Positions 1-11,640 of a DNA stretch of 64,000 nucleotides are shown piece by piece. The notes below the pieces were generated by a model. The model worked only from the letters and a program-made list of their open reading frames with translations. It ran no database searches and was not told where the DNA came from. The stretch is from assembly GCF_905171765.1 (NCBI RefSeq), contig NC_053391.1, positions 147,899,417-147,963,416 on the forward strand. Reading direction: 5' to 3'. This DNA is from Bufo bufo (Eukaryota; Chordata; Amphibia; Anura; Bufonidae). Position numbers and translations under genes: made by a program. How positions within the stretch are numbered: position 1 is the first letter of the stretch; the number at the start of each line of letters is the position of its first letter.

Positions 1-966
1 AAACGTGGTTACTGTGTCTGGGCCACTTTTTGTATGGACACTATTTGATCTATCCAATGGGAGATGTGTCAGAATGCTTTGTGACTTCAGAAACATTGGG
101 GGAGATTTACTAATCTAAATCTGGCACAATTTTGCACAACATTTTTGGAGCATTTTCTTTGCAGATTTCTGACAGTAGTCAGTAGTCTAGTTTCCAAGGG
201 GTTTTGCATGCCAGAATGGGTCGTGCGTTAAGGGGTTGGCCCATTTGGGACATTGATGGCATATTGTTAGGATATGCTGTCCATGTCAGAAAGGTGCCTG
301 CCCCACCTCTCGGACCTACTTCTATCTAGAGAATGTGGCTCCAAAAGTGAAGGAGAGTACTTCACACTTGTGCGGCATGTTTTCTATTCATCGCTATGGG
401 AGTTCTGAAAATGGCCAAGTGAGTGGTGAATGGAGAGTGCAGCCACTTTCCATTCACCTCTATGGGTAAATAGACCATGCATCCGTGCTAAAAACATTGA
501 CCCACGGACTCTGCTAAAACACTGGTGTCTGAATACACACATTAAAATGAATGGGGACGTGTGCTGTCCATGGAGAACATGTACAGCACAAGTCCGTGGA
601 ACACTGACGTGTGAATGAGGCTTTAGTCGCCATGCATATTGATGGAGTGAGTCGTTCAATTAAAGAGCGGACGTATTAATCTAAATTGATTAAATTTTGG
701 AATTATATCTATTATTTGAGGTTTTATGATTAGTTGTGTAACATTGATATGCATTGCTGCCTCTAATCCAATAATAAATATTTTATCTTCTAATTGTTTT
801 TTGTTATTAATCGATATACTAACATTATTGAATTTATGCCACCATGCCATTCTGCTCAAACACGAGTCAGTTTAAAAAATAATAATAAAAAAAATTCCAC
901 TTGTACTCTTGTGTGACTTGTTTTTGCTCTTGTCTTAATGTGGCATGTTTTTGTTTTATGATCTAG
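1..966. other. POLA1 intron, upstream part
   Basis: This is intron sequence before the first exon in the window. I looked for the exon that should encode the residues just before MNLEV and did not find it, so it lies upstream. About 385-640 looks like the worn right half of a short interspersed element: it holds paired copies of a phrase about small-integer base changes and ends GTGTGAATGAGGC, close to the right ends of the TIR elements elsewhere in the window. The stretch 641-950 is AT-rich and I recognise nothing in it. The acceptor TTTTATGATCTAG ends at 966. Confidence 0.6.
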
Positions 967-1560
<594 letters not shown>

Positions 1561-1561
1561 A

Positions 1562-1895
1562 GGCCTCATGCACACGGCCGTTGTTTGGGTCCGCATCTGA
1601 GCCGCTGTTTTGGCAGCTCGGATGCGGAGCCATTCACTTCAATGGGGCCGCATAAGATGCGGACAGCACTCCGTGTGCTGTCCGCATCCGTTGCTCCGTT
1701 CCGTGGCCCCGCAAAAAATAAATAAAAAATAGAACATGTCCTATTCTTGTCCGTTTTGCGGACATGAATAGGCATTTCTACATTGGGCCGCCCGTTACAT
1801 TGCGCAAATTGCGGAAGGTACATGGGCGGCTTCTGTTTTTTGCGGATCCGAGGTTTGCGGACCGCAAAAAAAGGAACGGTCGTGTGCATGAGGCC
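1562..1895. mobile_element. MITE with TAA target duplication (PIF/Harbinger-like)
   Basis: The element begins GGCCTCATGCACACGGCC and ends CGTGTGCATGAGGCC, terminal inverted repeats matching over about 15 bases. TAA stands on both sides (1559-1561 and 1896-1898), as expected of a 3-bp duplication. There is no transposase reading frame, so it is non-autonomous. Related copies with the same TAA flanks are at 9089-9335 and 37491-38007. Assignment to PIF/Harbinger rests on the 3-bp TWA-type duplication and is inference. Confidence 0.7.
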
Positions 1896-1898
1896 TAA

Positions 1899-2518
1899 GG
1901 GGAATTATTTACACCATGGGGGAAGTTATTTAAGCTGGGGGCCTACATTGTTGGCAATATTAAACCTGGGGTCAGTAAAAAAATAATAATAGCTACACTA
2001 CGGGGGACATTATTTTAGCTGGGTGGGCTACATCCTGTGGGTCTAGAAATAACTGCCATTAAAATTCAGCCATTTTTAATGTCCCTTTTTAAAGGATGCA
2101 AAACGGACATTAAAAACGGATGCATGGCCAGAAAATGGATGCACACACTAATACAAAATGGCCATAAAAAACTGACAGCGTGTCAGGTGTTTTATGTGAG
2201 CGCCACTCAACTCTGTGAATAGCCTTCCTACCACGTCTGTGCAGGTGATAAGCAGAGCTGAGCAAGCTTATGGCATGTAGGTGCTCACATAAAACAGCAC
2301 TCTGTCATCATTGGTGGGCAGTGCGTCCTCCCCCCCCCCCCCATCATTGGTGGCAGCGGCAGTTCCGATCAGAGTCCCAGCAGTGTAATGCTGCGGCTCC
2401 GATCGGTTACCATGACAGCCAGGATGCTACTGAAGTCCTGGCTGCCATGGCCAGTTACTCTGCAGCAATATGCTTACATGCGCTGTGGCCGCCCGGCGCT
2501 CCTAGATTCCAAGGAAAT
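1899..2518. other. Intron with unclassified repeat sequence
   Basis: There is no gene. About 2040-2200 repeats the base-exchange style of the MITE-like stretch at 1064-1288, so the MITE at 1562 may sit inside an older element. A C-tract lies at about 2330-2341. About 2340-2500 is a moderately GC-rich interspersed sequence ending near GATAGGTCATCAGTATT, a phrase that recurs after 3039. Confidence 0.35.
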
Positions 2519-3342
2519 TTGTCAAGCCCTGCTCTAAAAGGTTCGCTATCTCTGGGATAGGTCATCAGTATTAAAATGTTGGAAAACCCTTTTTAACCCT
2601 TTTTAATTCCATCTGATCTTTTAACTCTACGACGTTCATTTTTATAACTTAAGAGGGATTGTATTAACCACCTCAGCCCCCAGTGCTTAAACACCCTGAA
2701 AGACCAGGCCACTTTTTACACTTCTGACCTACGTAGTTTATTGCTCGGTCATGCAACTTACCACCCAAATGAATTTTACCTCCTTTTCTTCTCACTAATA
2801 GAGCTTTCATTTGGTATTCAATGAGGGGCATGGCGAGTTTATAGAAAAAAAAAAAATTTTGGCACAAGTTAGCGGAAATTGATTTTTTTGATTTTGTTCT
2901 CACAAAGTCTCCCTTTCCGCTAACTTGGGACAAAAATTTCAATCTTTCATGGACTCAATATGCCCCTCAGCGAATACCTTGGGGTGTCTTCTTTCCAAAA
3001 TGGTGTTATTTGTGGGGTGTTTGTACTGCCCTGGCATTTGTCAAGCCCTGCTCTAAAAGGTTCGCTATCTCTGGGATAGGTCATCAGTATTAAAATGTTG
3101 GAAAACCCTTTTTAACCCTTTTTAATTCCATCTGATCTTTTAACTCTACGACGTTCATTTTTATAACTTAAGAGGGATTGTATTAACCACCTCAGCCCCC
3201 AGTGCTTAAACACCCTGAAAGACCAGGCCACTTTTTACACTTCTGACCTACACTACTTTCACCGTTTATTGCTCGGTCATGCAACTTACCACCCAAATGA
3301 ATTTTACCTCCTTTTCTTCTCACTAATAGAGCTTTCATTTGG
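2519..3342. repeat. Partial tandem duplication at the piggyBac insertion edge
   Basis: Sequence from 2519 to about 2814 is repeated from 3039 to 3342 at an offset of about 520 bases. Both copies contain pre-insertion flank, a TTAA (2664-2667 and 3183-3186) and the same element end, TTAACCACCTCAGCC. Copy 1 lacks about eight bases present in copy 2 after the shared GACCTAC. After GCTTTCATTTGGT, copy 1 jumps to a segment (2815-3038) that otherwise matches 5112-5338 deep in the element. The join back to flank at about 3035 shares ATTTG with both parents. This fits a duplication followed by an internal deletion. Confidence 0.75.
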
Positions 3343-3589
3343 TGGTATTTCATTGCTGCTGACATTTTTACTTTTTTTTGTTATTAATCGAAATTTAACG
3401 ATTTTTTTGCAAAAAAATGACATTTTTCACTTTCAGTTGTAAAATTTTGCAAAAAAAAACGACATCCATATATAAATTTTGCTCTAAATTTATTGTTCTA
3501 CATGTCTTTGATAAAAAAAAAATGTTTGGGTAAAAAAAAAAATGGTTTGGGTAAAAGTTATAGCGTTTACAAACTATGGTACAAAAATG

Positions 3590-5340
3590 TGAATTTCCGC
3601 TTTTTGAAGCAGCTCTGACTTTCTGAGCACCTGTCATGTTTCCTGAGGTTCTACAATGCCCAGACAGTACAAACACCCTACAAATGACCCCATTTCGGAA
3701 AGTAGACACCCTAAGGTATTCGCTGATGGGCATAGTGAGTTCATGGAAGTTTTTATTTTTTGTCACAAGTTAGTGGAATATGAGACTTTGTATAAAAAAA
3801 AAAAAAATCATCATTTTCCACTAACTTGTGACAAAAAATAAAAAATTCTAGGAACTCGCCATGCCCCTCACAGAATACCTTGGGGTGTCTTCTTTCCAAA
3901 ATGGGGTCACTTGTGGGGTAGTTATACTGCCCTGGCATTCTAGGGGCCCAAATGTGTGGTAAGGAGTTTGAAATCAAATTCTGTAAAAACTGTGTTTTGG
4001 GGTGTCATTTTACATATACCCATGCTGGGTGAGAGAAATATCTTGGCAAAAGACAACTTTTCCCTTTTTTTTTTTATACAAAGTTGGCATTTGACCAAGA
4101 TATTTATCTCACCCAGCATGGGTATATGTAAAAAGACACCCCAAAACACATTCCTCAACTTCTCCTGAATACGGAGATACCAGATGTGTGACACTTTTTT
4201 GCAGCCTAGGTGGGCAAAGGGGCCCATATTCCAAAGAGCACCTTTCGGATTTCACAGGCCATTTTTTACAGAATTTGATTTCAAACTCCTTACCACACAT
4301 TTGGGCCCCTAGAATGCCAGGGCAGTATAACTACCCCACAAGTGACCCCGTTTTGGAAAGAAGAGACCCCAAGGTATTCGCTGATGGGCATAGTGAGTTC
4401 ATGGAAGTTTTTATTTTTTGTCACAATTTAGTGGAATATGAGACTTTGTATGAAAAAAAAAAAAAAAAAAAATCATCATTTTCCACTAACTTGTGACAAA
4501 AAATAAAAAATTCTAGGAACTTGCCATGCCCCTCACGGAATACCTTGGGGTGTCTTCTTTCCAAAATGGGGTCACTTGTGGGGTAGTTATACTGCCCTGG
4601 CATTTCCCAGGGGCCCTAATGTGTGGTAAGTAGGTAAATGACCTGTGAAATCCGAAAGGTGCTCTTTGGAATGTGGGCCCCTTTGCCCACCTAGGCTGCA
4701 AAAAAGTGTCACACATGTGGTATCGCCGTATTCAAGAGAAGTTGGGGAATGTGTTTTGTGGTGTCATTTTACATATACCCATGCTGGGTGAGAGAAATAT
4801 CTTGGCAAAAGACAACTTTTCCCATTTTTTTATACAAAGTTGGCATTTGACCAAGATATTTATCTCACCCAGCATGGGTATATGTAAAATGACACCCCAA
4901 AACATATTCCCCAACTTCTCCTGAATACGGAGATACCACATGTGTGACACTTTTTTGCAGCCTAGGTGGGCAAAGGTGCCCAAATTCCTTTTAGGAGGGC
5001 ATTTTTAGACATTTGGATACCAGACTTCTTCTCACGCTTTGGGGCCCCTAAAATGCCAGGGCAGTATAAATACCCCACATGTGACCCCATTTTGGAAAGA
5101 AGACACCCCAAGGTATTCAATGAGGGGCATGGCGTGTTCATAGAAAAAAAAAAATTTTGGCACAAGTTAGCGGAAATAGATTTTTTTGATTTTGTTCTCA
5201 CAAAGTCTCCCTTTCCGCTAACTTGGGACAAAAATTTCAATCTTTCATGGACTCAATATGCCCCTCAGCGAATACCTTGGGGTGTCTTCTTTCCAAAATG
5301 GTGTTATTTGTGGGGTGTTTGTACTGCCCTGGCATTTGAG
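3590..5340. repeat. Palindromic sub-repeat array inside the piggyBac element
   Basis: A small set of modules recurs here in both orientations. One module reads ACCTTGGGGTGTCTTC or its complement, followed by a phrase containing ACTGCCCTGGCAT. A second is built around CCCATGCTGGGTGAGAGAAA and its inverse about 100 bases later. A third carries GCAGCCTAGGTGGGCAAAGG. Clear mirror pairs are 3765-3845, 3960-4316 (with an inner hairpin at about 4005-4145), 4425-4515, 4740-4920 and 5145-5235. The many short open frames here are translations of these modules and are not proteins. Confidence 0.8.
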
Positions 5341-6139
5341 GGTCTCCGCAATCATTACATGTATGCCCAGCATTAGGAGTTTCTGCTATTCTCCTTATAT
5401 TGAGCATACAGGTAATGAGATTTTTTTTTTCCGTTCAGCCTCTGGGCTGAAAGAAAAAAATGAACGGCACAGATTTCTTCATTCGCATCGATCAATGTGG
5501 ATGAAAAAATCTCTGCCAAAAAAAGAAAAAGGAGGGGAAAGGCGTCTGCCAGGACATAGAGCTCCGCCCAACATCCATACCCACTTAGCCCGTATGCCCT
5601 GGCAAACCCGATTTCTCCATTCACATCAATCGATGTGGATGAATAAATCATTGCCGGGATTTTTTTTTTTTAATATATACAAAGTGTTTGCCAAAGTATA
5701 TGAACACCGCCACCTCCTCAGCTCATATGCCTCGGCAAACGTATCTTTTACTGCAGAGGAGAAATCTCGTCTTGCAGCGCCGCATACACCGACTTGCGTG
5801 TAATCTGACAGCAGCGCAATGCTTCTGTCCGAATGCACATCAGTGCTGCAGCTAGTCGATCGGTTGGTCCACCTGAAAGGTAAAAAAAACAAAACAAAAA
5901 AGAAATTAACTTTTTTTTAACTTTTTTACTTACCGGTAATTTTTTTTTTTGTTTAGTTTTTTTTACCTTTTATAGAACAAACCTCTCCTTCCCCATGGGA
6001 CAATGTGCAAAGCGCAAATCGCCCAAAGATGTGGCAAAGTACGTTATGCACTTTATCCCAGGTGAAAGGAGAGGTTTGCAGCAGCTGTGAGTAAAAGGGC
6101 CCTAATAGCCCTGTGTGCCTGTCCTGTGAGATGCAATCC
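5341..6139. other. Non-coding 3' region of the piggyBac element
   Basis: Downstream of the transposase stop (reading the - strand) there are small inverted repeats but no gene. One pair, around CAATCGATGTGGATG (about 5480-5510 and 5615-5645), is repeated directly. A hairpin at about 5978-6077 has arms containing AACCTCTCCTT and its complement. T- and A-tracts are frequent. Confidence 0.5.
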
Positions 6140-8118
6140 CTATGCTAGGTGTACCTGTGTGTGGTACTTCCGGAAACACTCTCCATAGCATAGGGCAGGG
6201 TGGTCAGCACAGTCAGGACAGAAATAGCGGGTGTCACGCCTTATTCCACTCCTGCTACAGACACGACATCTTTTTCGGGGTGACGGTTGGGTTGAGGTAC
6301 CAGGAACGACACTGGGGAAATGTCGCTCGTGTAGACGGCTAACTACACTGGTGGATGGGGCCACGGAACCTCCTGGGTAAAGGAGGTTCTCGATGATCTC
6401 TTCCTGGAATTTGAGGAAGGATCCTGTTCTCCCAGCCTTACTGTAGAGAACAAAACTATTATACAGCGCCAATTGAATTAAATATACAGACACCTTCTTA
6501 TACCAGCGTCTGGTTCTGCGGGAAACTAAATACGGAGACAACATCTGGTCATTGAAGTCCACCCCTCCCATGAGCGCATTATAGTCGTGGACACAGAGGG
6601 GCTTTTCAATGACACGGGTTGCTCGCTCAATTTGGATTGTCGTGTCTGCGTGAATGGAGGAGAGCATGTAAACGTCACGCTTGTCTTTCCATTTCACCGC
6701 GAGCAGTTCTTCGTTACACAAGGCAGCCCTCTCCCCCCTTGCAAGACGGGTGGTTACAAGCCGTTGGGGGAAGCCCACGCGACTAGTTCGCGCGGTGCCA
6801 CAGGCGCAAATCCGTTCTAGAAACAAATGCCTAAAGAGGGCCACACTTGTGTAAAAATTGTCCACATAAAGATGGTACCCCTTGCCGAATAAGGGTGACA
6901 CCAAGTCCCAGACTGTCTTCCCACTGCTCCCCAGGTAGTCAGGGCAACCGACCGGCTCCAGGGTCTGATCTCTTCCCTCATAGATCCGAAATTTGTGGGT
7001 ATAGCCTGTGGCCCTTTCACAGAGCTTATACAATTTAACCCCATACCGGGCACGCTTGCTTGGGATGTATTGTTTGAAGCCAAGGCGCCCGGTAAAATGT
7101 ATTAGGGACTCGTCTACGCAGATGTTTTGCTCTGGGGTATACAAATCTGCAAATTTCTGGTTGAAATGGTCTATGAGGGGCCGAATTTTGTGGAGCCGGT
7201 CAAAAGCTGGGTGGCCTCTGGGACGGGAGGTGGTGTTGTCGCTAAAATGCAGGAAACGGAGGATGGCCTCAAATCGTGCCCTGGACATAGCAGCAGAGAA
7301 CATGGGCATGTGATGAATCGGGTTCGTGGACCAATATGACCGCAATTCATGCTTTTTTGTCAGGCCCATGTTGAGGAGAAGGCCCAAAAAAATTTTAAGT
7401 TCGGAAACTTGGACTGGTTTCCACCGGAAAGGCTGGGCATAAAAGCTTCCCGGGTTGGCGGATATAAATTGTGTGGCATACCGGTTTGTCTCTGCCACGA
7501 CTAAGTCCAAGAGCTCCGCAGTCAAGAACAGCTCAAAAAATCCCAGGGCCGAACCGATTTGAGCCGTCTCAACCCGAACTCCAGACTGGGCGGTGAAAGG
7601 GGGAACTACAGGTGCGGCTGAAGTTGGTGACTGCCAATCAGGGTTTGCCAGCACCTCAGGGATTCTAGGGGCTCTACGGGCCTGTATGTGCGGTGGCTGC
7701 GACGGGGTAACTACTGCACGTGCCACCGTACCAGCTTCAACTGCCCTTCTGGTGCTCGCCACGTCACCATGTTGTACGGGAGCACCAGGTCACCATGTTG
7801 TACGGCAGTGCTGGTACTATGTCCAGGAAGGGCTGCGCTGCTTGTGTATGCCTCACCACGTGATCCGGCAGCGACAGCCCCACTCTGCTGCTCTTGAAGC
7901 GGATCCTGCATAACCTGTGGTCTAGCGACACGGGGCCGGGTACGCCTGGTGCTGCCAGGGACCTCAACCTCCTCGTCCGAACTTTGGGTCAGAGAGCCAC
8001 TGCTTTCTACAGGTTCATATTCTGACCCGCTAGATTCGTCAGATGAGGGTTCCCACTCCTCATCCGACTGGGTCAGAATCCTGTAGGCCTCTTCAGAAGA
8101 ATACCCCCTGTTTGACAT
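6140..8118 (-). pseudogene. piggyBac transposase, two frames split by a 26-bp duplication
   Basis: The N-terminal frame starts at ATG 8118 (MSNRGYSSEEAYRIL) and carries the acidic, serine-rich leader typical of piggyBac transposases. The C-terminal frame (about 540 codons, 7762-6140) holds the catalytic DDE_Tnp_1_7 domain. Counting in that frame, the conserved aspartates are D217 in CVDESLIHF, D301 in YVDNFYTS, and D402 with D405 in MGGVDFNDQ. They match the three essential aspartates of the family. The last 45 residues hold a Cys/His-rich zinc finger (C499, C502, C515, C518, C525, C529, H533, H538) that binds the transposon ends. The frames meet at about 7763-7805, where 17 bases starting GTCACCATG recur 26 bases apart. 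No other stop was seen, so the copy looks young. Family assignment is firm; activity is not expected. Confidence 0.9.
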
Positions 8119-9076
8119 TTTGGACTACTAAATTTAGGGGTATTCCCTGAGACTACCCAAGAAAAAAAGCAAGCCTGTCTTACAAAGGGGAGGCTAGCGA
8201 AGTACCGGAGGCCGCTGCGGTTGATAAAAAATATCAAAACTGATTTTTTTTTTATCGCCGCAGTGCGTGTAAAATGAATGTGCAGTGATCAAAAAATATA
8301 TATTTTTTGTCACTGCGGTGGGGCGGGCGTGGGTGAACGCACGTGTGGGCGACCGATCAGGCCTGATCGGGCAAACACTGCGTTTTGGGTGGAGGGCGAA
8401 CTAAGGTGACACTAATACTATTATAGATCTGACCGTGATCAGTTTTGATCACTTACAGATACTATAAAAGTACAAATGCTGATTAGCGATACGCTAAACA
8501 GCGAATAAGTGACTGCGGTGCGGTGGGCTGGGCGCTAACTCAGGCTAAACTACCTAACCAAGGGGCCTAAACTATCCCTAAAACCTAACAGCCAATACTA
8601 GTGAAAAAAAAAAAGTGACAGTTTACACTGATCACTTTTTTTCCTTTCACTAGTGATTGACAGGGGCGATCAAAGGGGTGATCAAAGGGTTAATTGGGGT
8701 GCAGGGGGGTGATCTGGGGCTAAGGTGTAGTGTTTGGTGTACTCACAGTTCAGTCTGCTCCTGTGCTGGATCCAACCGACGAAAAGGACCAGCAGAGGAG
8801 CAGACAAGCCATATAACAGATCATATTTACTAATATGATCTGTTATATGAATTTTGATTGGATTTTTTGAAAATCGCCAGCCTGCCAGCCAATGATCGTT
8901 GCTGGCAGGCTGGTGACGAACTTGTCCTTTTAATTTTGCCGGCCCGCGATGCGCATGCGCGGGCCGGCTTTGAGCGAAATCTCGCGTCTCGCGAGATGAC
9001 GCGTATATGCGTGATTGTGCGCAGCGCTGCCACCTCCGGAACGCGAATCTGCGTTAGGCGGTCCGGAGGTGGTTAA
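8119..9076. other. Non-coding 5' region of the piggyBac element
   Basis: This stretch lies upstream of the transposase on the - strand and should hold its promoter, but I can name no TATA box with confidence. It contains paired inverted motifs such as ATATGATCTGTTATAT (around 8816-8850) and GCCAGCCTGCCAGC with its complement (about 8876-8913). Near the end CCTCCGGAACGC (about 9032) is mirrored by GGCGGTCCGGAGG before the terminal TTAA. Confidence 0.5.
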
Positions 9077-9088
9077 GTATGAGCTTAA

Positions 9089-9335
9089 GGCTACATGCAC
9101 ATGAACGTGGTTTGTTTCCGTGTCCGTTCCTTTTCTTTTGCGGATAGGATGCGGCCCCATTCATTTCAATGGGTCCGCAAAAAAATGCGGACAGCACACC
9201 GTTTGCTGTCCGCATCAGTATGTCCATTCCGTAGCCCCGCAAAAAAAAATAAAAAATAGAACATGTCCTATTCTTGTCCGTTTTAGGCATTGTTACAAAG
9301 GATGGCAAAACACATTTGGTCGTGTGCATGTAGCC
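9089..9335. mobile_element. MITE with TAA target duplication
   Basis: This non-autonomous element begins GGCTACATGCACATGAACG and ends TCGTGTGCATGTAGCC. TAA flanks it at 9086-9088 and 9336-9338. Its interior carries the same GTCCGCA-rich phrase as the copy at 1562-1895, so the two belong to related subfamilies. It inserted only 12 bases beyond the end of the piggyBac element. Confidence 0.72.
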
Positions 9336-9506
9336 TAAGTGTTGATTTCTAGTACAAATTTTTCTTTAACATACATATAATATATTCTTGATATGACCCA
9401 TACATTAGAGGCGTTTGTACGGTTCCCCTGCATATTCTTTTAATCTTAATCATTTTAGTTTCTCTCAGTAAACTTACTGGCATCATTGTCTCTACTTCTT
9501 TACTAG

Positions 9507-9712
9507 GTCAAAAGTGAAATAAATAAATCCTACAAGCTGCTGGAGATTGATATTGATGGCATCTTTAAGTCACTTTTGCTGTTGAAGAAAAAGAAATACG
9601 CTGCTCTCATCGTAGAGCCTACAGCCGACGGGAAGTATGTAACCAAGCAAGAGCTGAAAGGTCTGGACATAGTCAGAAGGGACTGGTGCGAGCTTGCTAA
9701 AATGGCTGGAAA
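9507..9712 (+). CDS. POLA1: POLA1 exon b: thumb-proximal part of polymerase alpha
   Basis: The exon encodes 68 codons plus two bases, from [18 protein letters not shown] through [17 protein letters not shown]. It contains the KKKKY and [10 protein letters not shown] region of family-B polymerases, just after motif C, which contacts the primer-template duplex. The acceptor AG is at 9505-9506 after a pyrimidine-rich run and the donor GTAAGT starts at 9713, a strong site. The codon split AA|T across 9712 and 25909 encodes asparagine, giving MAGNYVISQ. Alignment from memory with human POLA1 shows only conservative differences, for example EIN for EVN and GIF for GVF. The ORF appears to read on into TAA because it runs into the intron; that stop is not used. 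Confidence 0.97.
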
Positions 9713-10055
9713 GTAAGTTTCCTACAGTATTATGATTTTGTTTAGAATCTGTATTAGTTTTTTATGTATTCATCTTTCAAGCCAGTATTAGTGCTGTATT
9801 TTGGTTGACACATTTGGTCCTGGCATTTGAAGTGTCACTTCTGCCATTGAAATATTTAGAGAATTAACATTTGCATTCCTTGTCACAAGAATTTCTGCAT
9901 ATAAAAAATGTCATCTAAATGTTTTAAGCAGATTTGGAGAACAAAGCCTGTTCTGTTGTGAATAACAATGTATGTAGCTGATACACAAACCATGCAGCCA
10001 CCTTTTTTATAGTTTTATAAAAGGCAAAGTATAGTTGTGCTTACAATGCACAGGC
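9713..10055. other. Intron, nothing recognised
   Basis: AT-rich sequence after the strong donor at 9713. No repeat, hairpin or coding signal was recognised before the foldback at 10056. Confidence 0.6.
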
Positions 10056-10340
10056 ATGGATCCAACAAATTTGAAAGTCCAGCTCGAATTAGCAAAGTAA
10101 GAAATGGTATCTTTATTTCAGCGGGTTTGTTAAAAAATTATTCAACACACAAGAAAAATTGTTACACGTTTTGGACCATTTTAGTGGGGGTCATGAAGAA
10201 GGACCCCCACTAAAATAGTCTGAAATGCGTAACAATTTTTCTTGTGTGTTGAATAATTTTTTAACAAAGCCGCTGAAATAAAGATACCATTTCTTACTTT
10301 GCTAATTGGAGCTGGATTTTTTCAAGTTTGTTGGATCCAT
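10056..10340. repeat. Foldback element (285-bp near-perfect palindrome)
   Basis: The left arm begins ATGGATCCAACAAA and the right arm ends TTTGTTGGATCCAT. The arms are about 130 bases each and pair almost throughout; the short centre is around 10192-10203. Both arms contain AATTATTCAACACACAAG or its complement and the phrase ATTTCTTACTTTGC. The centre carries a degenerate hammerhead-like motif. The structure looks like an inverted duplication of the tail of one retroelement rather than a TIR transposon, because no target duplication was found. Confidence 0.85.
10190..10235 (+). ncRNA. Degenerate hammerhead-ribozyme-like motif in the foldback centre
   Basis: Bases 10193-10199 read ATGAAGA, matching the hammerhead core CUGANGA except for the first base. 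An extra A follows, then GGAC (10201-10204), which can pair with GTCT (10218-10221) as a short helix II including one G-U pair. GAAA follows at 10222-10225 and ATGCGT at 10225-10230 stands where helix III lies. The upstream strand of helix I does not pair locally because the element is folded back, so this copy is probably inactive. The layout matches the better copy at 12058. Confidence 0.35.
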
Positions 10341-11400
10341 TATTGCCAGCACAATCCAGGGGCTGTGTCCGTGCTCATTGCAAATGAACACAGGTGAGAG
10401 CTGCTAATACATTTCTTAATGCGCTGGCATGACACAACACTTGGCACTAACACTTACACTAAATACAGGATGTTCTTTGACTGCGTTTGTGTTAATAGGA
10501 CCTCTTTCACACGTGCAGTTTTGGTTTTTTAAAAGCTCATGCAGATGCTGGTTTTGGAAAATGCATGTCCTTTTTAATTATTTTTAAACGTGTTGGTCTT
10601 AGTGAGGTTGCTTTCACACATGCTGATTTGTAGTAGTTTTGTACATATGAAAACACCCTGTAAAAACCGGCTGCTGCATGCAGGTAAGACCCTGTCCTCC
10701 TGTGGGGGCAAATGGACAAACCACTTTACATCAGGTTTCATAAAGGGGTTGATAGATTTATATAAATATTACCTACAGATGTCGCAGAACTGAAAGGAAC
10801 TATGAACACACATGTCACAGTCTTATCTTGTGACAAAAGCCATTGAAAAGGTCAATAAAACATTTCTTGCCATTGTTCACTTAAGACATTAACTCACATT
10901 ATGCCTTTAGCTTTTCTGACCCACTGTTGTCCCAGCTCGCTTTTTCCACAGTGAGATGAGACTAAGTGCCCGCCCAAGGTGGCTGGGCTTACGGAAACAG
11001 CTGAGTGGGGCAGCAACCTGCCGTTTCTGTAACTCCTATTGAATAAGAGCTAAGCAAGCAGCATAGTGGGACAAGTGACAATGATTCTATATCTCTGTGA
11101 GTTACAGAAGCAATGTAGCTAGTTCTCCTACACTGTTTGTGTAGCTTCTATTCACTACAATGTGAGTTACAGAGCGTCAGCCTATTTGGCTGTAAGCTCA
11201 GCCATCTGGAACCGGCGCTTAGTCCGATCCCCCTGTGGAAAGGGCTAGATGGGACTGCTTTCTTATTCATCCAGGGCTGTATACGCTTTTATGCAGGCAC
11301 TGGACAGCAGATGAACTGGTCCAGCGCGTGTACAGAAGAGCCATCATGTGACTGCCACCATTTTGCTTCCCATGGCTGCACTTCTGTGTTGTTTTCATAG
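10341..11400. other. Intron, nothing recognised
   Basis: Unique-looking or heavily worn sequence. A TTTCACACGTGCAG phrase near 10506 resembles a TIR-element end but no partner was found. The short open frames here have no homology I recognise. Confidence 0.5.
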
Positions 11401-11401
11401 A

Positions 11402-11640
11402 CCAGAAATCGGCAACATTCGGCACTCCTGCTGCTGTGAAACTAGAACTCCCAGAACTCCCACACTTACTTGGCTGTTCTTGTCACTCTGATAGAAGTGA
11501 AAGGAGGATTCTGGGAGTTGTAGTGTCAGAACAGCTGAAGTGTGGGAGGTCACTGATCCCAGACATAGACCATGGACGGTCAGCCTGCGGCCTTCTCAAC
11601 AGCTGCTCAGGTGAGCTAAAAGCATGCTGTGCTGTTATTG
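11402..11640. repeat. Interspersed inverted-repeat fragment with GGGAGTTGTAG motif
   Basis: The phrase AACTCCCAG (from about 11444) is answered by CTGGGAGTTGTAG (from about 11511), with CCCACACTT and AAGTGTGGGAG as a second matching pair. Sequences of this type are common interspersed repeats in vertebrates. A CTACAACTCCCAG fragment also occurs at about 58088. I cannot name the family. Confidence 0.45.

Larger units (their letters stand above)
3183..9076 (-). mobile_element. piggyBac-type DNA transposon, about 5.9 kb, TTAA flanked
   Basis: The element is bounded by TTAACCACCTC on the left (3183) and GAGGTGGTTAA on the right (ends 9076), a short TIR with the TTAA target duplication typical of piggyBac. 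Its transposase gene is on the - strand (6140-8118). The left 2.5 kb is unusual: it is packed with palindromic sub-repeats (3590-5340) and T/A-rich hairpins. The right 950 bases (8119-9076) are non-coding and contain several small inverted repeats, for example around 8590-8650 and 8800-8850. A partial duplication of its left edge lies immediately upstream. The one major lesion in the transposase is described separately. Confidence 0.85.

Noticed and set aside
3395..5803. Many 60-180 codon frames reading phrases like MPGQYNYPTSDP
   Set aside because: The same peptide arises repeatedly from inverted non-coding modules of the piggyBac interior, on both strands.
5258..5803. 181-codon open frame on the + strand
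   Set aside because: It lies over palindromic repeat modules and hairpins, shows no domain and lacks support on codon use.
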